Shown here piece by piece: positions 1 through 7,701 of a stretch of DNA of 58,121 nucleotides. Source of the DNA: Oscillospiraceae bacterium (GTDB lineage: Bacteria; Bacillota; Clostridia; Oscillospirales; Ruminococcaceae); assembly GCA_021201235.1 (NCBI GenBank), contig JAJQFI010000024.1, positions 330,657-388,777 on the forward strand, given 5' to 3'. The position numbers and the translations under genes are program-made. Under the pieces are notes generated by a model. It searched no databases and was not told where the DNA came from. It saw only the letters and a program-made list of their open reading frames with translations. Position 1 is the first letter of the stretch. Each line of letters starts with the position of its first letter.

Positions 1-85
1 TAAGTGAAATATAGGCATCTTCGTTGACAACATCGCCTATTACTCTTATTTCGGTTCCGTTAGCGTCAATTTTCATGTTTTTCAT
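1..85 (-). CDS. KilA-N-like domain protein, N-terminal fragment (runs off the window)
   Basis: Only the first 28 codons are visible, reading MKNMKIDANGTEIRVIGDV and then VNEDAYISL. A short KxxGTEIxVI strand followed by a D/E-DAYISL motif is how KilA-N domains of phage and mobile-element proteins begin, where the motif leads into a DNA-binding helix; that is family knowledge recalled, not a search result. A second in-frame ATG lies at 74-76. An AGGAG lies about 12 nt upstream of the first ATG, so the start is uncertain. It is separated from the upstream mannanase-like gene by 62 bases that contain two TAGGAG motifs. The rest of the gene lies outside the window. Confidence 0.55.
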   Translation of the reverse strand, partial: MKNMKIDANGTEIRVIGDVVNEDAYISL

Positions 86-147
86 TGCCTAAAATCACTC
101 CTATATCATAAAGTGCTCCTACAAATGAACACCCACTCATATTAAAA

Positions 148-1746
148 TTATTTCGTCACCGTCTCCGAACAGTTATAGAATAATATCCACTCCTGCTCGG
201 TCATGTAGTCGGTGCAGAGTTCATTGTCATCCGTTATCGTGTACTCTCCGCTCCAGACCGATGCGAAGAGCCAATAAGCGTTGTCCTTCTTGAGATTTGC
301 GGGGCTCGGGAGGACGTTGCACTCACTGATTGCAATCGGCTTGTCGGTCGTCAGCTCCATCATACGGATAAGAGCTGTAACGTGGCTCTGGTTGTCCCAT
401 GCGCCGAGGCTGAAATCGTAGACGTCGAGAGAGATTATGTCGCAGTATTCGTCCCCGACGTACCATTCAACATCCTGCGCGTTCCATACCCAGATGATGT
501 TGTCGAGTATGTGGTAATCGGTGAGCCGGGTGTAGATGAGCTCATAGAGCCATATGTAGGAGTCGAGGTCCTCGCCCCACCAGAACTCGCCGTTTCCGGC
601 TTCGGGAAGGGGTCGGAAGATAACCGGAATGTCGAGCTCGGCTAATTTTTCAAACTGCTCGGTGATGAGGTCAATCCCCTCAATAATCGCATAGCATTCC
701 TCGCTCACGCCGCCCGTTCCGAGAAGCTCCTCTACCTTTTCAAGGCTCATGTGCGCCACGTCGTGGGTGGTCACGGCGTTCGAAAGCGAAAATTGGGAGT
801 CCTCAAGATAGCAGGAGCCGTTCATAGCCCAGTACCATGAGTAGCCGATGATTCCGCCGTCTTCATAATATTCGATTGCGAGCTCGATGTCGCCGGTGTC
901 GACTCCCGCCGAGTAACCGGAAAGCTCACCGAGCCTGATAAGCGGATATTTTCCCGTGACAGCCGCCACGGCATATATTTCGGCATTTGAGCCTTGCGAA
1001 CACTGCTGAGCCGTCAGGACGCTTTCGCCGTACATCTCGCAGAGATACTCGTAGAGTTCAACCGTAGCCTCGGTTGCTCCCGAATTCGAGAGCACTCCGC
1101 TGACGCTGTAGTCAAGCTCGCTCAGGTCGTCTGCGTTTTCGAGCAGGAAGAAGTCGAGGTCGACTTCGCCCGACAGGTCGGAAATCGTGACCGAAGAGGT
1201 TTCGGGAGAAAGATAGATATTCTCGAACTTGATGGATTCAAAATCCCCCGAGCCGGAGGTCGTGAATGTCCCCCTCGCCAAACCGTCGACATAGAGAACC
1301 CCTTCGACAGGTTCGTCGGAAGACAGGCAGACGGTGACGTTATAGTGCTGAGCCGCAGGGATGTCGAGGACGACCACCAGGGTGCTGTCGGGCAGAGAAA
1401 GCCCCGTGACGTAGCCGGTGCCGGAATAGCCCTCGTGCGAGGACATGGTGGCGCAGTAGCCGCTCATTTCTCCGCTCTCCGCCTCGTAGATAACCGAGCA
1501 TTCGGTCGGGTTATAGGTGACTTCGCCTATCTCAGCTTCGGCATGGGTCGGGAGCTCCGTGGGCGCAGTAAGGTCCGTCACCGCTTCCTCCGTCATGAGA
1601 ATTTCGGTGACGTCCTCTGTCGCAATGGTCAGCTCCGTGGTGACGTCGGATGATATAAGTTCTTCGGTTTCATCGGGTGTGCAAGCCGTGAAGGCGGTGA
1701 GCATCAGCATAAACGCCGTCAGGACTGCGAGTGTTCGCTTGATCAT
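148..1746 (-). CDS. Secreted GH26 (beta-mannanase-like) lipoprotein with N-terminal carbohydrate-binding-like module
   Basis: A 532-residue protein with a lipoprotein signal peptide (lipobox LTAFTAC), a Thr/Glu-rich linker (about 25-75), a beta-sandwich that resembles CBM6/35 (about 80-205, beginning VIYEAESGEMSG), and a GH26-type catalytic barrel (about 220-525). The putative acid/base Glu lies in FRPLPEAGNGEFWWG and the nucleophile Glu in PIAISECNV. GH26 enzymes hydrolyse beta-mannans with retention, so this likely acts at the cell surface on mannan or glucomannan. Odd: the residue before the acid/base, normally His in GH26, is Pro here. The ATG lies one base after the bioY stop and has no good ribosome binding site of its own, so translation is probably coupled to bioY. 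Fold assignment is good; substrate is inference. Confidence 0.82.
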   Translation of the reverse strand: MIKRTLAVLTAFMLMLTAFTACTPDETEELISSDVTTELTIATEDVTEILMTEEAVTDLTAPTELPTHAEAEIGEVTYNPTECSVIYEAESGEMSGYCATMSSHEGYSGTGYVTGLSLPDSTLVVVLDIPAAQHYNVTVCLSSDEPVEGVLYVDGLARGTFTTSGSGDFESIKFENIYLSPETSSVTISDLSGEVDLDFFLLENADDLSELDYSVSGVLSNSGATEATVELYEYLCEMYGESVLTAQQCSQGSNAEIYAVAAVTGKYPLIRLGELSGYSAGVDTGDIELAIEYYEDGGIIGYSWYWAMNGSCYLEDSQFSLSNAVTTHDVAHMSLEKVEELLGTGGVSEECYAIIEGIDLITEQFEKLAELDIPVIFRPLPEAGNGEFWWGEDLDSYIWLYELIYTRLTDYHILDNIIWVWNAQDVEWYVGDEYCDIISLDVYDFSLGAWDNQSHVTALIRMMELTTDKPIAISECNVLPSPANLKKDNAYWLFASVWSGEYTITDDNELCTDYMTEQEWILFYNCSETVTK

Positions 1747-1747
1747 T

Positions 1748-2338
1748 TTATTTTGCGGAAGTCCGGTAGCCCGGTATTCGTTTCAGAGCCGGGACAACAG
1801 CCGTCGCAAGCACAGACGCCGCGACTATTTTAATGAGGTCAACCCCGAGGAACGGGATGACGCAATAAGTCAATGCAACCGCAAGAGTATTCCCCGAAAC
1901 GAAGCAGTACCAAGCCGTTCCGAAAACATAGAGAACAGCGGTGCCGAGAATCATGCCGACGGGATATTTCGCAACGGCGAGGATGCTCTTGAAATTGAAT
2001 TTGCCGTCCTCTTTCTTATAGGCAATCTGAATCTTGTCGGCAAGAAGACCGACGATGAGCGCCAGAGGGATATAGCCGATTATGTAGCCGCCGGTGGCAC
2101 CGGCAATCTTCTGAAGACCGCCAGAGTAGTTCGAAAATACCGGAAGACCGATTGCGCCAAGGAGAATATAGATTGAAACTGCGATTGTGCCTCTGTATGC
2201 GCCGAGGGTCGCAGCAGTGAAATAGATTGCAAAGGTTGCCAGAGTTATCGGAATCGGACCAATCTGCACGCTCATCGGAGCGAAAATGCAGATAATCGCC
2301 GCCGCAACTCCTATAAATGTGATGTCTCTTACTTTCAT
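1748..2338 (-). CDS. bioY: BioY, substrate-binding (S) component of an ECF-type biotin transporter
   Basis: 196 residues, about six hydrophobic segments, with the BioY-typical stretch PIPITLATFAIYFTAATLGAYRG written as an amphipathic loop and helix, and the GGYIIGYIPLALIVGLL segment. BioY binds biotin with high affinity in the membrane and usually couples to the shared EcfAA'T module, which is not in this window. It is transcribed from its own consensus promoter just upstream, after the terminator of the ribosomal operon. The GH26 gene follows with one base between stop and start. A biotin transporter co-transcribed with a mannanase-like lipoprotein is unusual. No clear BirA operator was seen in the 60-base leader. 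Confidence 0.93.
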   Translation of the reverse strand: MKVRDITFIGVAAAIICIFAPMSVQIGPIPITLATFAIYFTAATLGAYRGTIAVSIYILLGAIGLPVFSNYSGGLQKIAGATGGYIIGYIPLALIVGLLADKIQIAYKKEDGKFNFKSILAVAKYPVGMILGTAVLYVFGTAWYCFVSGNTLAVALTYCVIPFLGVDLIKIVAASVLATAVVPALKRIPGYRTSAK

Positions 2339-2397
2339 GTTAAATTCCTTTCCTGTTTGTGTTAAGTTTCAGACCCCTTTGTAAAGCCCGCACATGA

Positions 2398-2426
2398 ATA
2401 ATAGCATTTTTCGGGGCGGTTGTCAA
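2398..2426 (-). promoter_or_regulatory. Sigma-A promoter of bioY
   Basis: On the minus strand TTGACA (2421-2426), a 17-nt spacer and TATTAT (2398-2403). The start would be near 2391, giving a 50-nt leader to bioY. Confidence 0.85.
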
Positions 2427-2459
2427 GGTGGGAGAAGAACTATGGGGTTGTGCGGATAT

Positions 2460-2497
2460 AAAAACGGCAGAGACTATTCATAAAACAGACTCTGCCG
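2460..2497 (-). terminator. Intrinsic terminator after rplQ, end of the ribosomal superoperon
   Basis: Arms CGGCAGAG/CTCTGCCG (2465-2472 and 2490-2497) form an 8-bp stem, followed on the minus strand by five Ts. It separates the r-protein operon from bioY. Confidence 0.9.
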
Positions 2498-2525
2498 GAT
2501 TCATTAGTGTACAACTTTTATGCCA

Positions 2526-2864
2526 TCAGACCAACGAAATTATCGCCATCTCTGCTGCGTCGCCGCGGCGGGGACCGGTCTTGATAATTCTGGTGTAGCC
2601 GCCGTTACGGTCGGCATACTTCGGAGCTATCTCGTTAATCAGCTTTCTTGCAACATCTTCCTTGGTGATGTATGCGTAAATCTGTCTCTTCGAGTGAAGG
2701 TCTCCAGCCTTGCCGAGAGTAATCATCTTCTCTGCAACGCTCTGGACTTCCTTAGCTCTGGTTACTGTGGTCTCTATCTTACCGTTTTCAAGCAGAAATG
2801 TTACCATAGCTCTGAGCATTGCCCGTCTCTGGTCAGTGGTTCTGCCCAATTTTCTTGCCGGCAT
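2526..2864 (-). CDS. rplQ: 50S ribosomal protein L17
   Basis: 112 residues starting [20 protein letters not shown], the invariant L17 N-terminus. L17 binds 23S rRNA near the exit-tunnel side of the 50S subunit. Last gene of the superoperon, 21 nt after rpoA, and followed by the terminator at 2460-2497. Length is normal for bacterial L17. Confidence 0.97.
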   Translation of the reverse strand: MPARKLGRTTDQRRAMLRAMVTFLLENGKIETTVTRAKEVQSVAEKMITLGKAGDLHSKRQIYAYITKEDVARKLINEIAPKYADRNGGYTRIIKTGPRRGDAAEMAIISLV

Positions 2865-2885
2865 TGAATTTCACTCCTTACTTTG

Positions 2886-3848
2886 TTATTCCTCGTTGTT
2901 GCTTGAGTTCATTTCGACGCCGAGTGAAGCGAGCCTTGTCTTGACTTCCTCAAACGACTTCTTACCGAGGTTTCTGACTTTCATCATTTCTTCCTCAGTC
3001 TTCTCAGCCAGATCGCTGACAGTGTTGATTCCTGCCCTCTTCAGGCAGTTGAATGAACGTACCGACAAGTCAAGTTCCTCAATGGTCATCTCAAGAACCT
3101 TGTCCTTTGTCTTGTTTTCCTTCTCTGTCATTATCTCGTCAACAATAGTCTCTTCCGAGAGGTTGACAAACAGATTCAGATGCTCGTTGAGGAGTTTGGC
3201 TGCCATGGAAACGGCTTCCTTTGCGGAAATAACGCCGTCCGTCCACACCTCTAATGTGAGCTTATCAAAGTCAGTTATCTGTCCTACACGGGTGTTCTCA
3301 ACGCTGTAGTTGACCTTGAGAACGGGCGTGTAAATACTGTCTACTGCGATTACGCCTATGGGGGCGTTGACCATATAGGTCTTGTTCTTTTCGGCTGAAA
3401 CGTAGCCTCTGCCTCTGTCGAGAGTTATCTCCATATACAGCTTGGCGCCCTCGCCGAGTGTAGCGATGTGCATGTCGGGAACCAGAATCTCAACCTCGGA
3501 ATCGGTCTTGATGTCGCCCGCAGTTACTTCGCGTTCGCCCTCGGCTTCAACATAAACGGTCTTCGGACCATCGCAGTAAAGCTTGGCTGTAAGTTCCTTC
3601 AGGTTAAGGATAATCTCTGCGACATCCTCCTTGACTCCGGGGATGGTGGAGAATTCGTGCTGTACACCGTCAATCTTGACACTGGTGACGGCGACGCCGG
3701 GAAGCGATGAAAGCAATACACGTCTAAGACTGTTGCCGATAGTCGTACCATAGCCACGCTCCAACGGTTCAAGGACAAACTTGCCATAGGTGCCGTTAGA
3801 CTTAAGATCGACTATATTTATATCCGGCTTCTCGATTTTTTCTAGCAT
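2886..3848 (-). CDS. rpoA: DNA-directed RNA polymerase subunit alpha
   Basis: 320 residues. The N-terminal dimerisation domain contains [20 protein letters not shown] and LLSSLPG, where beta and beta-prime assemble; the C-terminal domain (about 245-315) contains [18 protein letters not shown] and [12 protein letters not shown], the helix-hairpin-helix surface that binds UP elements and activators. The start is set at the second ATG (3848) because GGAGG sits 5 nt before it and overlaps the first ATG (3860). It is preceded by a 167-nt structured intercistronic region after rpsD, unusually long for this operon. Confidence 0.97.
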   Translation of the reverse strand: MLEKIEKPDINIVDLKSNGTYGKFVLEPLERGYGTTIGNSLRRVLLSSLPGVAVTSVKIDGVQHEFSTIPGVKEDVAEIILNLKELTAKLYCDGPKTVYVEAEGEREVTAGDIKTDSEVEILVPDMHIATLGEGAKLYMEITLDRGRGYVSAEKNKTYMVNAPIGVIAVDSIYTPVLKVNYSVENTRVGQITDFDKLTLEVWTDGVISAKEAVSMAAKLLNEHLNLFVNLSEETIVDEIMTEKENKTKDKVLEMTIEELDLSVRSFNCLKRAGINTVSDLAEKTEEEMMKVRNLGKKSFEEVKTRLASLGVEMNSSNNEE

Positions 3849-3860
3849 TTTAGCCTCCAT

Positions 3861-4015
3861 TTACTATCGGTGACACGCGCCTGTCCTGGAAAAATCATTC
3901 CCATCCCGGCGCAGTCTGTTGCCCTTCCGCTGATACTGTCCCATGCGAACCGTACACAATGGCGACGGATTCGCACCGGCAGAACAGGGTTATCCAATGA
4001 ATAATCTCGAACCGA
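3861..4015 (-). other. Structured intercistronic region between rpsD and rpoA
   Basis: About 155 bases with no ORF. On the transcribed strand the arms TGCGAA-CCGT and ACGG-TTCGCA form a 10-bp stem with one or two bulges (3944-3975). A second possible stem is GCGCC against GGCGC nearer rpoA. No poly-U follows, so this is an RNA element or processing site and not a terminator. Function unknown. Confidence 0.5.
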
Positions 4016-4612
4016 TTATTTGGAGTACAACTCGACAATCATATGCTCCTCAACCTCATAGTCGAGATCGTCCTTGACGGGAACTCTGACTACTGTAGCG
4101 CTGAGGTTTTCCTTGTCCTTGTCAAGCCATGAGGGAACAAGTCTCTTGTCGGTATCCTCGACGATTTCCTTGAACTTTTCGCTCTTCTTGGAGTTCTCTC
4201 TAAGGGAAATAACGTCGCCGACCTTGACTCTGTATGAAGGAATGTCGACTCTTGAGCCATTTACGTTGAAATGACCGTGAGAAACGAGCTGTCTTGCCTC
4301 GCGTCTGGTGGTTGCAAGACCCATTCTGAAGACGACATTGTCAAGTCTTTCTTCGAGGAGGGTGATGAGGTTTGCACCTGCCTGACCTTCCATCTTCTCA
4401 GCTCTTTCATAGATATGTCTGAACTGCTTTTCAAGAACGCCATAGATAAACTTGAGCTTCTGCTTTTCCTTTAACTGCTTGGCGTATTCCGATTCTTTCT
4501 TTCTTACGTTGGCTTTGGGGTTGTGCTTTGTTTCCTTGCCGACACCCATAACCATCGGGCTGATTCCGAGAGCTGCACACTTTTTGAGTATAGGCTCCTT
4601 ATTAACTGCCAT
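4016..4612 (-). CDS. rpsD: 30S ribosomal protein S4
   Basis: 198 residues. It has the S4 RNA-binding domain (about 90-155, LEERLDNVVFRMGLATTRREARQLVSHGH in two parts) and the conserved C-terminus. S4 nucleates assembly of the 5' domain of 16S rRNA. In B. subtilis and E. coli S4 also represses its own operon by binding mRNA. N-terminus MAVNKEPILKKCAALGISP is typical of the short Cys-poor Firmicute S4. GGAGGA lies 8 nt before the ATG. The 88 bases upstream contain a CCGAGT/ACTCGG hairpin (4660-4683), a candidate S4-binding leader. Confidence 0.97.
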   Translation of the reverse strand: MAVNKEPILKKCAALGISPMVMGVGKETKHNPKANVRKKESEYAKQLKEKQKLKFIYGVLEKQFRHIYERAEKMEGQAGANLITLLEERLDNVVFRMGLATTRREARQLVSHGHFNVNGSRVDIPSYRVKVGDVISLRENSKKSEKFKEIVEDTDKRLVPSWLDKDKENLSATVVRVPVKDDLDYEVEEHMIVELYSK

Positions 4613-4700
4613 AATTAAATCCTCCGTTTTAAAATAATATCGAGTTCAATACCCGACTCCGAGTCAACTTTGGTAAACTCGGCTCCCAACTCTGCGTCAA

Positions 4701-5108
4701 TTAAACACGACGACGTTTGGGAGGACGGCATCCGTTGTGGGGAATGGGGGTAACATCCTTGATGAGTCTTACCTCGAGATTCTCTGCCTGCAAAGCACGG
4801 ATTGCTTCTTCTCTTCCCTGTCCGGGACCCTTTACATAAACCTCAACGGTCTTAAGACCATGCTCCTTGGCTGCTCTTGCTGCTGTCTCTGCGGCGGTCT
4901 GAGCGGCGAAAGGTGTAGACTTTTTGGAGCCTCTGAAGCCGAGTCCTCCGGCGGAAGCCCATGAAATCGCATTGCCCTGCATATCGGTGATGGTTACGAT
5001 GGTGTTGTTGAATGTGGACTGGATATGAACCTGTCCCTGTTCGATGTTCTTTCTTTCTCTGTGGCGACGAACAACCGTCTTCTTGCCGCTTGCCTGTTTC
5101 TGAGCCAT
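4701..5108 (-). CDS. rpsK: 30S ribosomal protein S11
   Basis: 135 residues, with [19 protein letters not shown] and the C-terminal [17 protein letters not shown] that are diagnostic of S11. S11 lies on the platform of the 30S subunit near the E site. It is 13 nt downstream of rpsM and upstream of rpsD, as in other Firmicutes. Confidence 0.97.
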   Translation of the reverse strand: MAQKQASGKKTVVRRHRERKNIEQGQVHIQSTFNNTIVTITDMQGNAISWASAGGLGFRGSKKSTPFAAQTAAETAARAAKEHGLKTVEVYVKGPGQGREEAIRALQAENLEVRLIKDVTPIPHNGCRPPKRRRV

Positions 5109-5121
5109 GTTCTATCCCTCC

Positions 5122-5490
5122 TTACTTCTTCTTGTTGGCGACTGTCTTAACGGGACCCTTGCGGGTTCTTGCGTTGGTCTTGGTTCTCTGACCTCTTACA
5201 GGGAGACCCTTGCGATGACGGGTTCCTCTGTAGCAACCGACTTCAATAAGTCTCTTAATGTTGAGCTGAACTTCTCTGCGCTTGTCGCCCTCAACAATGA
5301 GATACTTGTCGATGTACTCACGGATTTTTGTGACATCGTCTTCGGACATATCCTTGACTCTGACATCCGGGTCTACGCCGGTTTCCTTGCAGATTTTTGT
5401 CGCGGTGGGCTGACCGATTCCGTAGATATAGGTGAGTGCAACCTCAATTCTCTTATCTCTCGGAAGGTCTATACTTGCTATACGAGCCAT
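5122..5490 (-). CDS. rpsM: 30S ribosomal protein S13
   Basis: 122 residues beginning [20 protein letters not shown], with [24 protein letters not shown] near the C-terminus split by the helix-two-turn-helix motif. S13 contacts the P-site tRNA and L5 in the intersubunit bridge. 28 nt downstream of rpmJ. Confidence 0.97.
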   Translation of the reverse strand: MARIASIDLPRDKRIEVALTYIYGIGQPTATKICKETGVDPDVRVKDMSEDDVTKIREYIDKYLIVEGDKRREVQLNIKRLIEVGCYRGTRHRKGLPVRGQRTKTNARTRKGPVKTVANKKK

Positions 5491-5518
5491 ATTTTAGTGG
5501 CACCTCCATTAACGATTC

Positions 5519-5644
<126 letters not shown>

Positions 5645-5667
5645 TCAAAAACTGTAAACTGACTGCG

Positions 5668-5702
5668 GATTGCTCTTCGCAATCGCCACCTGTTTACTGG
5701 TG
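5668..5702 (-). other. Two small hairpins between infA and rpmJ
   Basis: GATTGC/GCAATC (5668-5684) and CACC/GGTG (5687-5702) in a 77-nt junction. There is no poly-U. Probably mRNA stability or translational control elements; function not known. Confidence 0.4.
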
Positions 5703-5709
5703 TTCTTTG

Positions 5710-5928
5710 TTATTTCGACCGCCATGTAATCCGACCCTTGGTCAGATCATACGGCGACATCTCGACCGTCACACGGTCACCCGGGACTATTCTTATGTGG
5801 TTAAGTCCCAGCTTACCGGAGACATAGGCGAGAATCTTGTGCCCGTTTGCAAGCTCAACCTGAAACTTTGCTCCCGGCAAAGCCTCCAGAACGGTGCCTT
5901 CAAGTTCAATTACATCTTCCTTGGACAA
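5710..5928 (-). CDS. infA: Translation initiation factor IF-1
   Basis: 72 residues, a single OB fold: [20 protein letters not shown], then [22 protein letters not shown] split in the usual way, and GRITWRSK at the end. IF-1 blocks the A site during initiation. 16 nt downstream of the KOW gene. Confidence 0.97.
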   Translation of the reverse strand: MSKEDVIELEGTVLEALPGAKFQVELANGHKILAYVSGKLGLNHIRIVPGDRVTVEMSPYDLTKGRITWRSK

Positions 5929-5944
5929 TAAAATTCCTCATTTC

Positions 5945-6217
5945 TTATTCTCGTCCGGTCGTAACGGGTTCTCCATCAGCTTCGGGTTCAAGCTCCCGGA
6001 GTAACCTTTTAAGCTTTTTATCTGTCATGCCGGATAGCGAAATCACTTGGTTGGTCGGTGAAATGTGTCTTACGTTCTTTCGCTTGGGACTTGAGAGCTT
6101 TCGCTCCTTGCCGTCGGCGATTGTAACGAAGCGGTCGGTAACGTCTACAGCAACGAAGTAGCCGCCCCGATCTCGACCTGCCGTGGATTTTACCACCGAG
6201 CCTTTGACGACGTTCAC
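5945..6217 (-). CDS. KOW domain-containing RNA-binding protein (L14e-like), between map and infA
   Basis: 90 residues. The N-terminal KOW stretch KGSVVKSTAGRDRGGYFVAV resembles the nucleic-acid-binding loop of NusG/L24/L14e; the tail KRKNVRHISPTN is basic and the last 30 residues are acidic. Such short KOW proteins sit between map and infA in many Clostridia and are annotated as RNA-binding or L14e-like; their role is not established. GTG start, with AGGAGGG 5 nt upstream. 10 nt after map. The context suggests a ribosome- or initiation-linked role (inference). Confidence 0.85.
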   Translation of the reverse strand: MNVVKGSVVKSTAGRDRGGYFVAVDVTDRFVTIADGKERKLSSPKRKNVRHISPTNQVISLSGMTDKKLKRLLRELEPEADGEPVTTGRE

Positions 6218-6227
6218 GGGTTCCCTC

Positions 6228-6980
6228 CTATTCGCGCGTCGTGAGAATTACGGCACCGTCGGGAGTTATCGCTATTGTATGTTCGAAGTGGGCGGCGGCT
6301 TTGCCGTCACGGGTTTTGACCGTCCAGCCGTCTCCGAGGACCTTTATCGCGGGGCTTCCGAGGGTTATCATCGGTTCAATCGCGATGACCATTCCGCTCA
6401 TCAGCCGGACGCCATGACCGGCACGTCCGAAATTCGGGACCTCCGGCTCCTCATGAAGATTGCTCCCCACTCCGTGACCGACGTATTCTCTGACTACTCC
6501 GTAGCCTCGGGACTCGTTATACTCCTGAATGGCGGCTGAGATGTCTCCGAGTCTTACGCCCGGCTTTGCCATCGAGATGGCGAGCTTGAGGCTTTCCTCG
6601 GTTGAGTCCAAGAGACCTTGGACTTCCGGATCAATCTCTCCTACCTTAAAAGTATACGCGCTGTCGCCGTGAAATCCGTCGATATATGCGCCCACATCAA
6701 CGGAAACTATGTCTCCGTCGTGGATAACTTCCTTTGACGAGGGTATTCCGTGGATAACGGTGTCGTTCACCGATATGCACGCCGAGGCGGGAAATCCGCC
6801 ATACCCCAAAAACGAGGGCTTTGCGCCGCGGGAGGTGATGTAGTGGTTGACAACCTTGTCGAGCTCCTTCGTTGTCATTCCTGCATGAAGGGCTTTTCCT
6901 GCGGCAACGAGTGCGCCGCCGGTTATCTCTCCCGCTTTACGCATTTTCAGAAGGTCTTTAGAGGACTTGATGTTTATCAC
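6228..6980 (-). CDS. map: Methionine aminopeptidase, type I
   Basis: 250 residues. The pita-bread fold has metal ligands visible as SVDVGAYIDGFHGDSA (two Asp), GHGVGSNLHEEP (His), the Glu of IAIEPM, and the Glu of AHFEHT. It removes the initiator Met from nascent chains in the cytoplasm. No N-terminal zinc-finger extension, so type Ia. GTG start; the best ribosome site, AGAGG, is inside the end of adk. 4 nt after the adk stop. Confidence 0.96.
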   Translation of the reverse strand: MINIKSSKDLLKMRKAGEITGGALVAAGKALHAGMTTKELDKVVNHYITSRGAKPSFLGYGGFPASACISVNDTVIHGIPSSKEVIHDGDIVSVDVGAYIDGFHGDSAYTFKVGEIDPEVQGLLDSTEESLKLAISMAKPGVRLGDISAAIQEYNESRGYGVVREYVGHGVGSNLHEEPEVPNFGRAGHGVRLMSGMVIAIEPMITLGSPAIKVLGDGWTVKTRDGKAAAHFEHTIAITPDGAVILTTRE

Positions 6981-6984
6981 GATC

Positions 6985-7617
6985 TTAAGCCTCTAAAGCT
7001 TCGAGTGTAAGCTTTGTAGTGTCGTCTACCTCTTCCTGACCTTCAACGGTTACGAGCTTGCCCTTCGCCGCATAGTAGTCCTTGAGAGGAGCCGTTTTCT
7101 CATGATAGACTTTAAGTCTGTCAAGAACGGTAGCGGGTTCATCGTCCTTACGGATGACCACTTTGCCGCCGCAGGCATCGCATATGCCCTCCACCTTGGT
7201 CGGCTTATAGTCTACATGATAGGAGTTGCCGCATTTTTCGCAGACACGACGTCCCGAAAGTCTTGCAACTATCTTCTCATCGGGAACGTAAATCTCGATA
7301 ACCTTGTCGATATTAACGCCCATGGTCTCGAGTGCCTCCGCCTGAGGAACTGTACGGGGGAAGCCGTCGAGGATGAAGCCGTTCTTGCAATCGTCACCCT
7401 GGATTCTCTCCTTGAGGATAGCGATTATGGTCTCATCGGGGACGAGGTCGCCTCTGTCCATATAGCTCTTGGCTGAAAGACCCGCTTCTGTGCCGTTGGC
7501 AACAGCTTCTCTTAACATATTGCCTGTCGAGATAGCCGGGATGCCCTTGGTCTTGCAGATGACTTCCGCCTGAGTGCCCTTACCGGCACCGGGTGCGCCG
7601 AGCAAAATGATATTCAT
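6985..7617 (-). CDS. adk: Adenylate kinase
   Basis: 210 residues from [18 protein letters not shown]; the P-loop is GAPGAGKGT. It interconverts ATP + AMP and 2 ADP. The LID domain has four cysteines ([10 protein letters not shown] ... GICDACGG), the zinc-binding LID of Gram-positive Adk. The start is the ATG at 7617, 8 nt after AAAGGAGAT; longer upstream reading frames lack a ribosome site and lack similarity. It is 84 nt after secY, and that junction holds two perfect hairpins. Confidence 0.97.
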   Translation of the reverse strand: MNIILLGAPGAGKGTQAEVICKTKGIPAISTGNMLREAVANGTEAGLSAKSYMDRGDLVPDETIIAILKERIQGDDCKNGFILDGFPRTVPQAEALETMGVNIDKVIEIYVPDEKIVARLSGRRVCEKCGNSYHVDYKPTKVEGICDACGGKVVIRKDDEPATVLDRLKVYHEKTAPLKDYYAAKGKLVTVEGQEEVDDTTKLTLEALEA

Positions 7618-7643
7618 GTGGTATCTCCTTTCTATGTTGTGAA

Positions 7644-7691
7644 AGCATCCATTGGATGCTCTGCCGACGTTGTGCAAAAGCGCACAACGTC
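7644..7691 (-). other. Two tandem perfect hairpins between secY and adk
   Basis: GACGTTGTGC/GCACAACGTC (7666-7675 with 7682-7691, 10 bp, 6-nt loop) and AGCATCC/GGATGCT (7644-7660, 7 bp, 3-nt loop). No T-run follows either, so they are not strong terminators. They may adjust adk expression relative to secY. Confidence 0.6.
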
Positions 7692-7701
7692 TGCAATCAT
7701 T

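Noticed and set aside
2339-2397. BirA operator or riboswitch before bioY
   Set aside because: The leader is about 50 nt and no convincing palindrome or riboswitch core is visible.
3861-4015. Possible cobalamin riboswitch before rpoA, because of a GCCGGTGCGAATCC string
   Set aside because: The following CCCGC-ACTGT block and the B12-box context are missing and the downstream gene has no link to B12.
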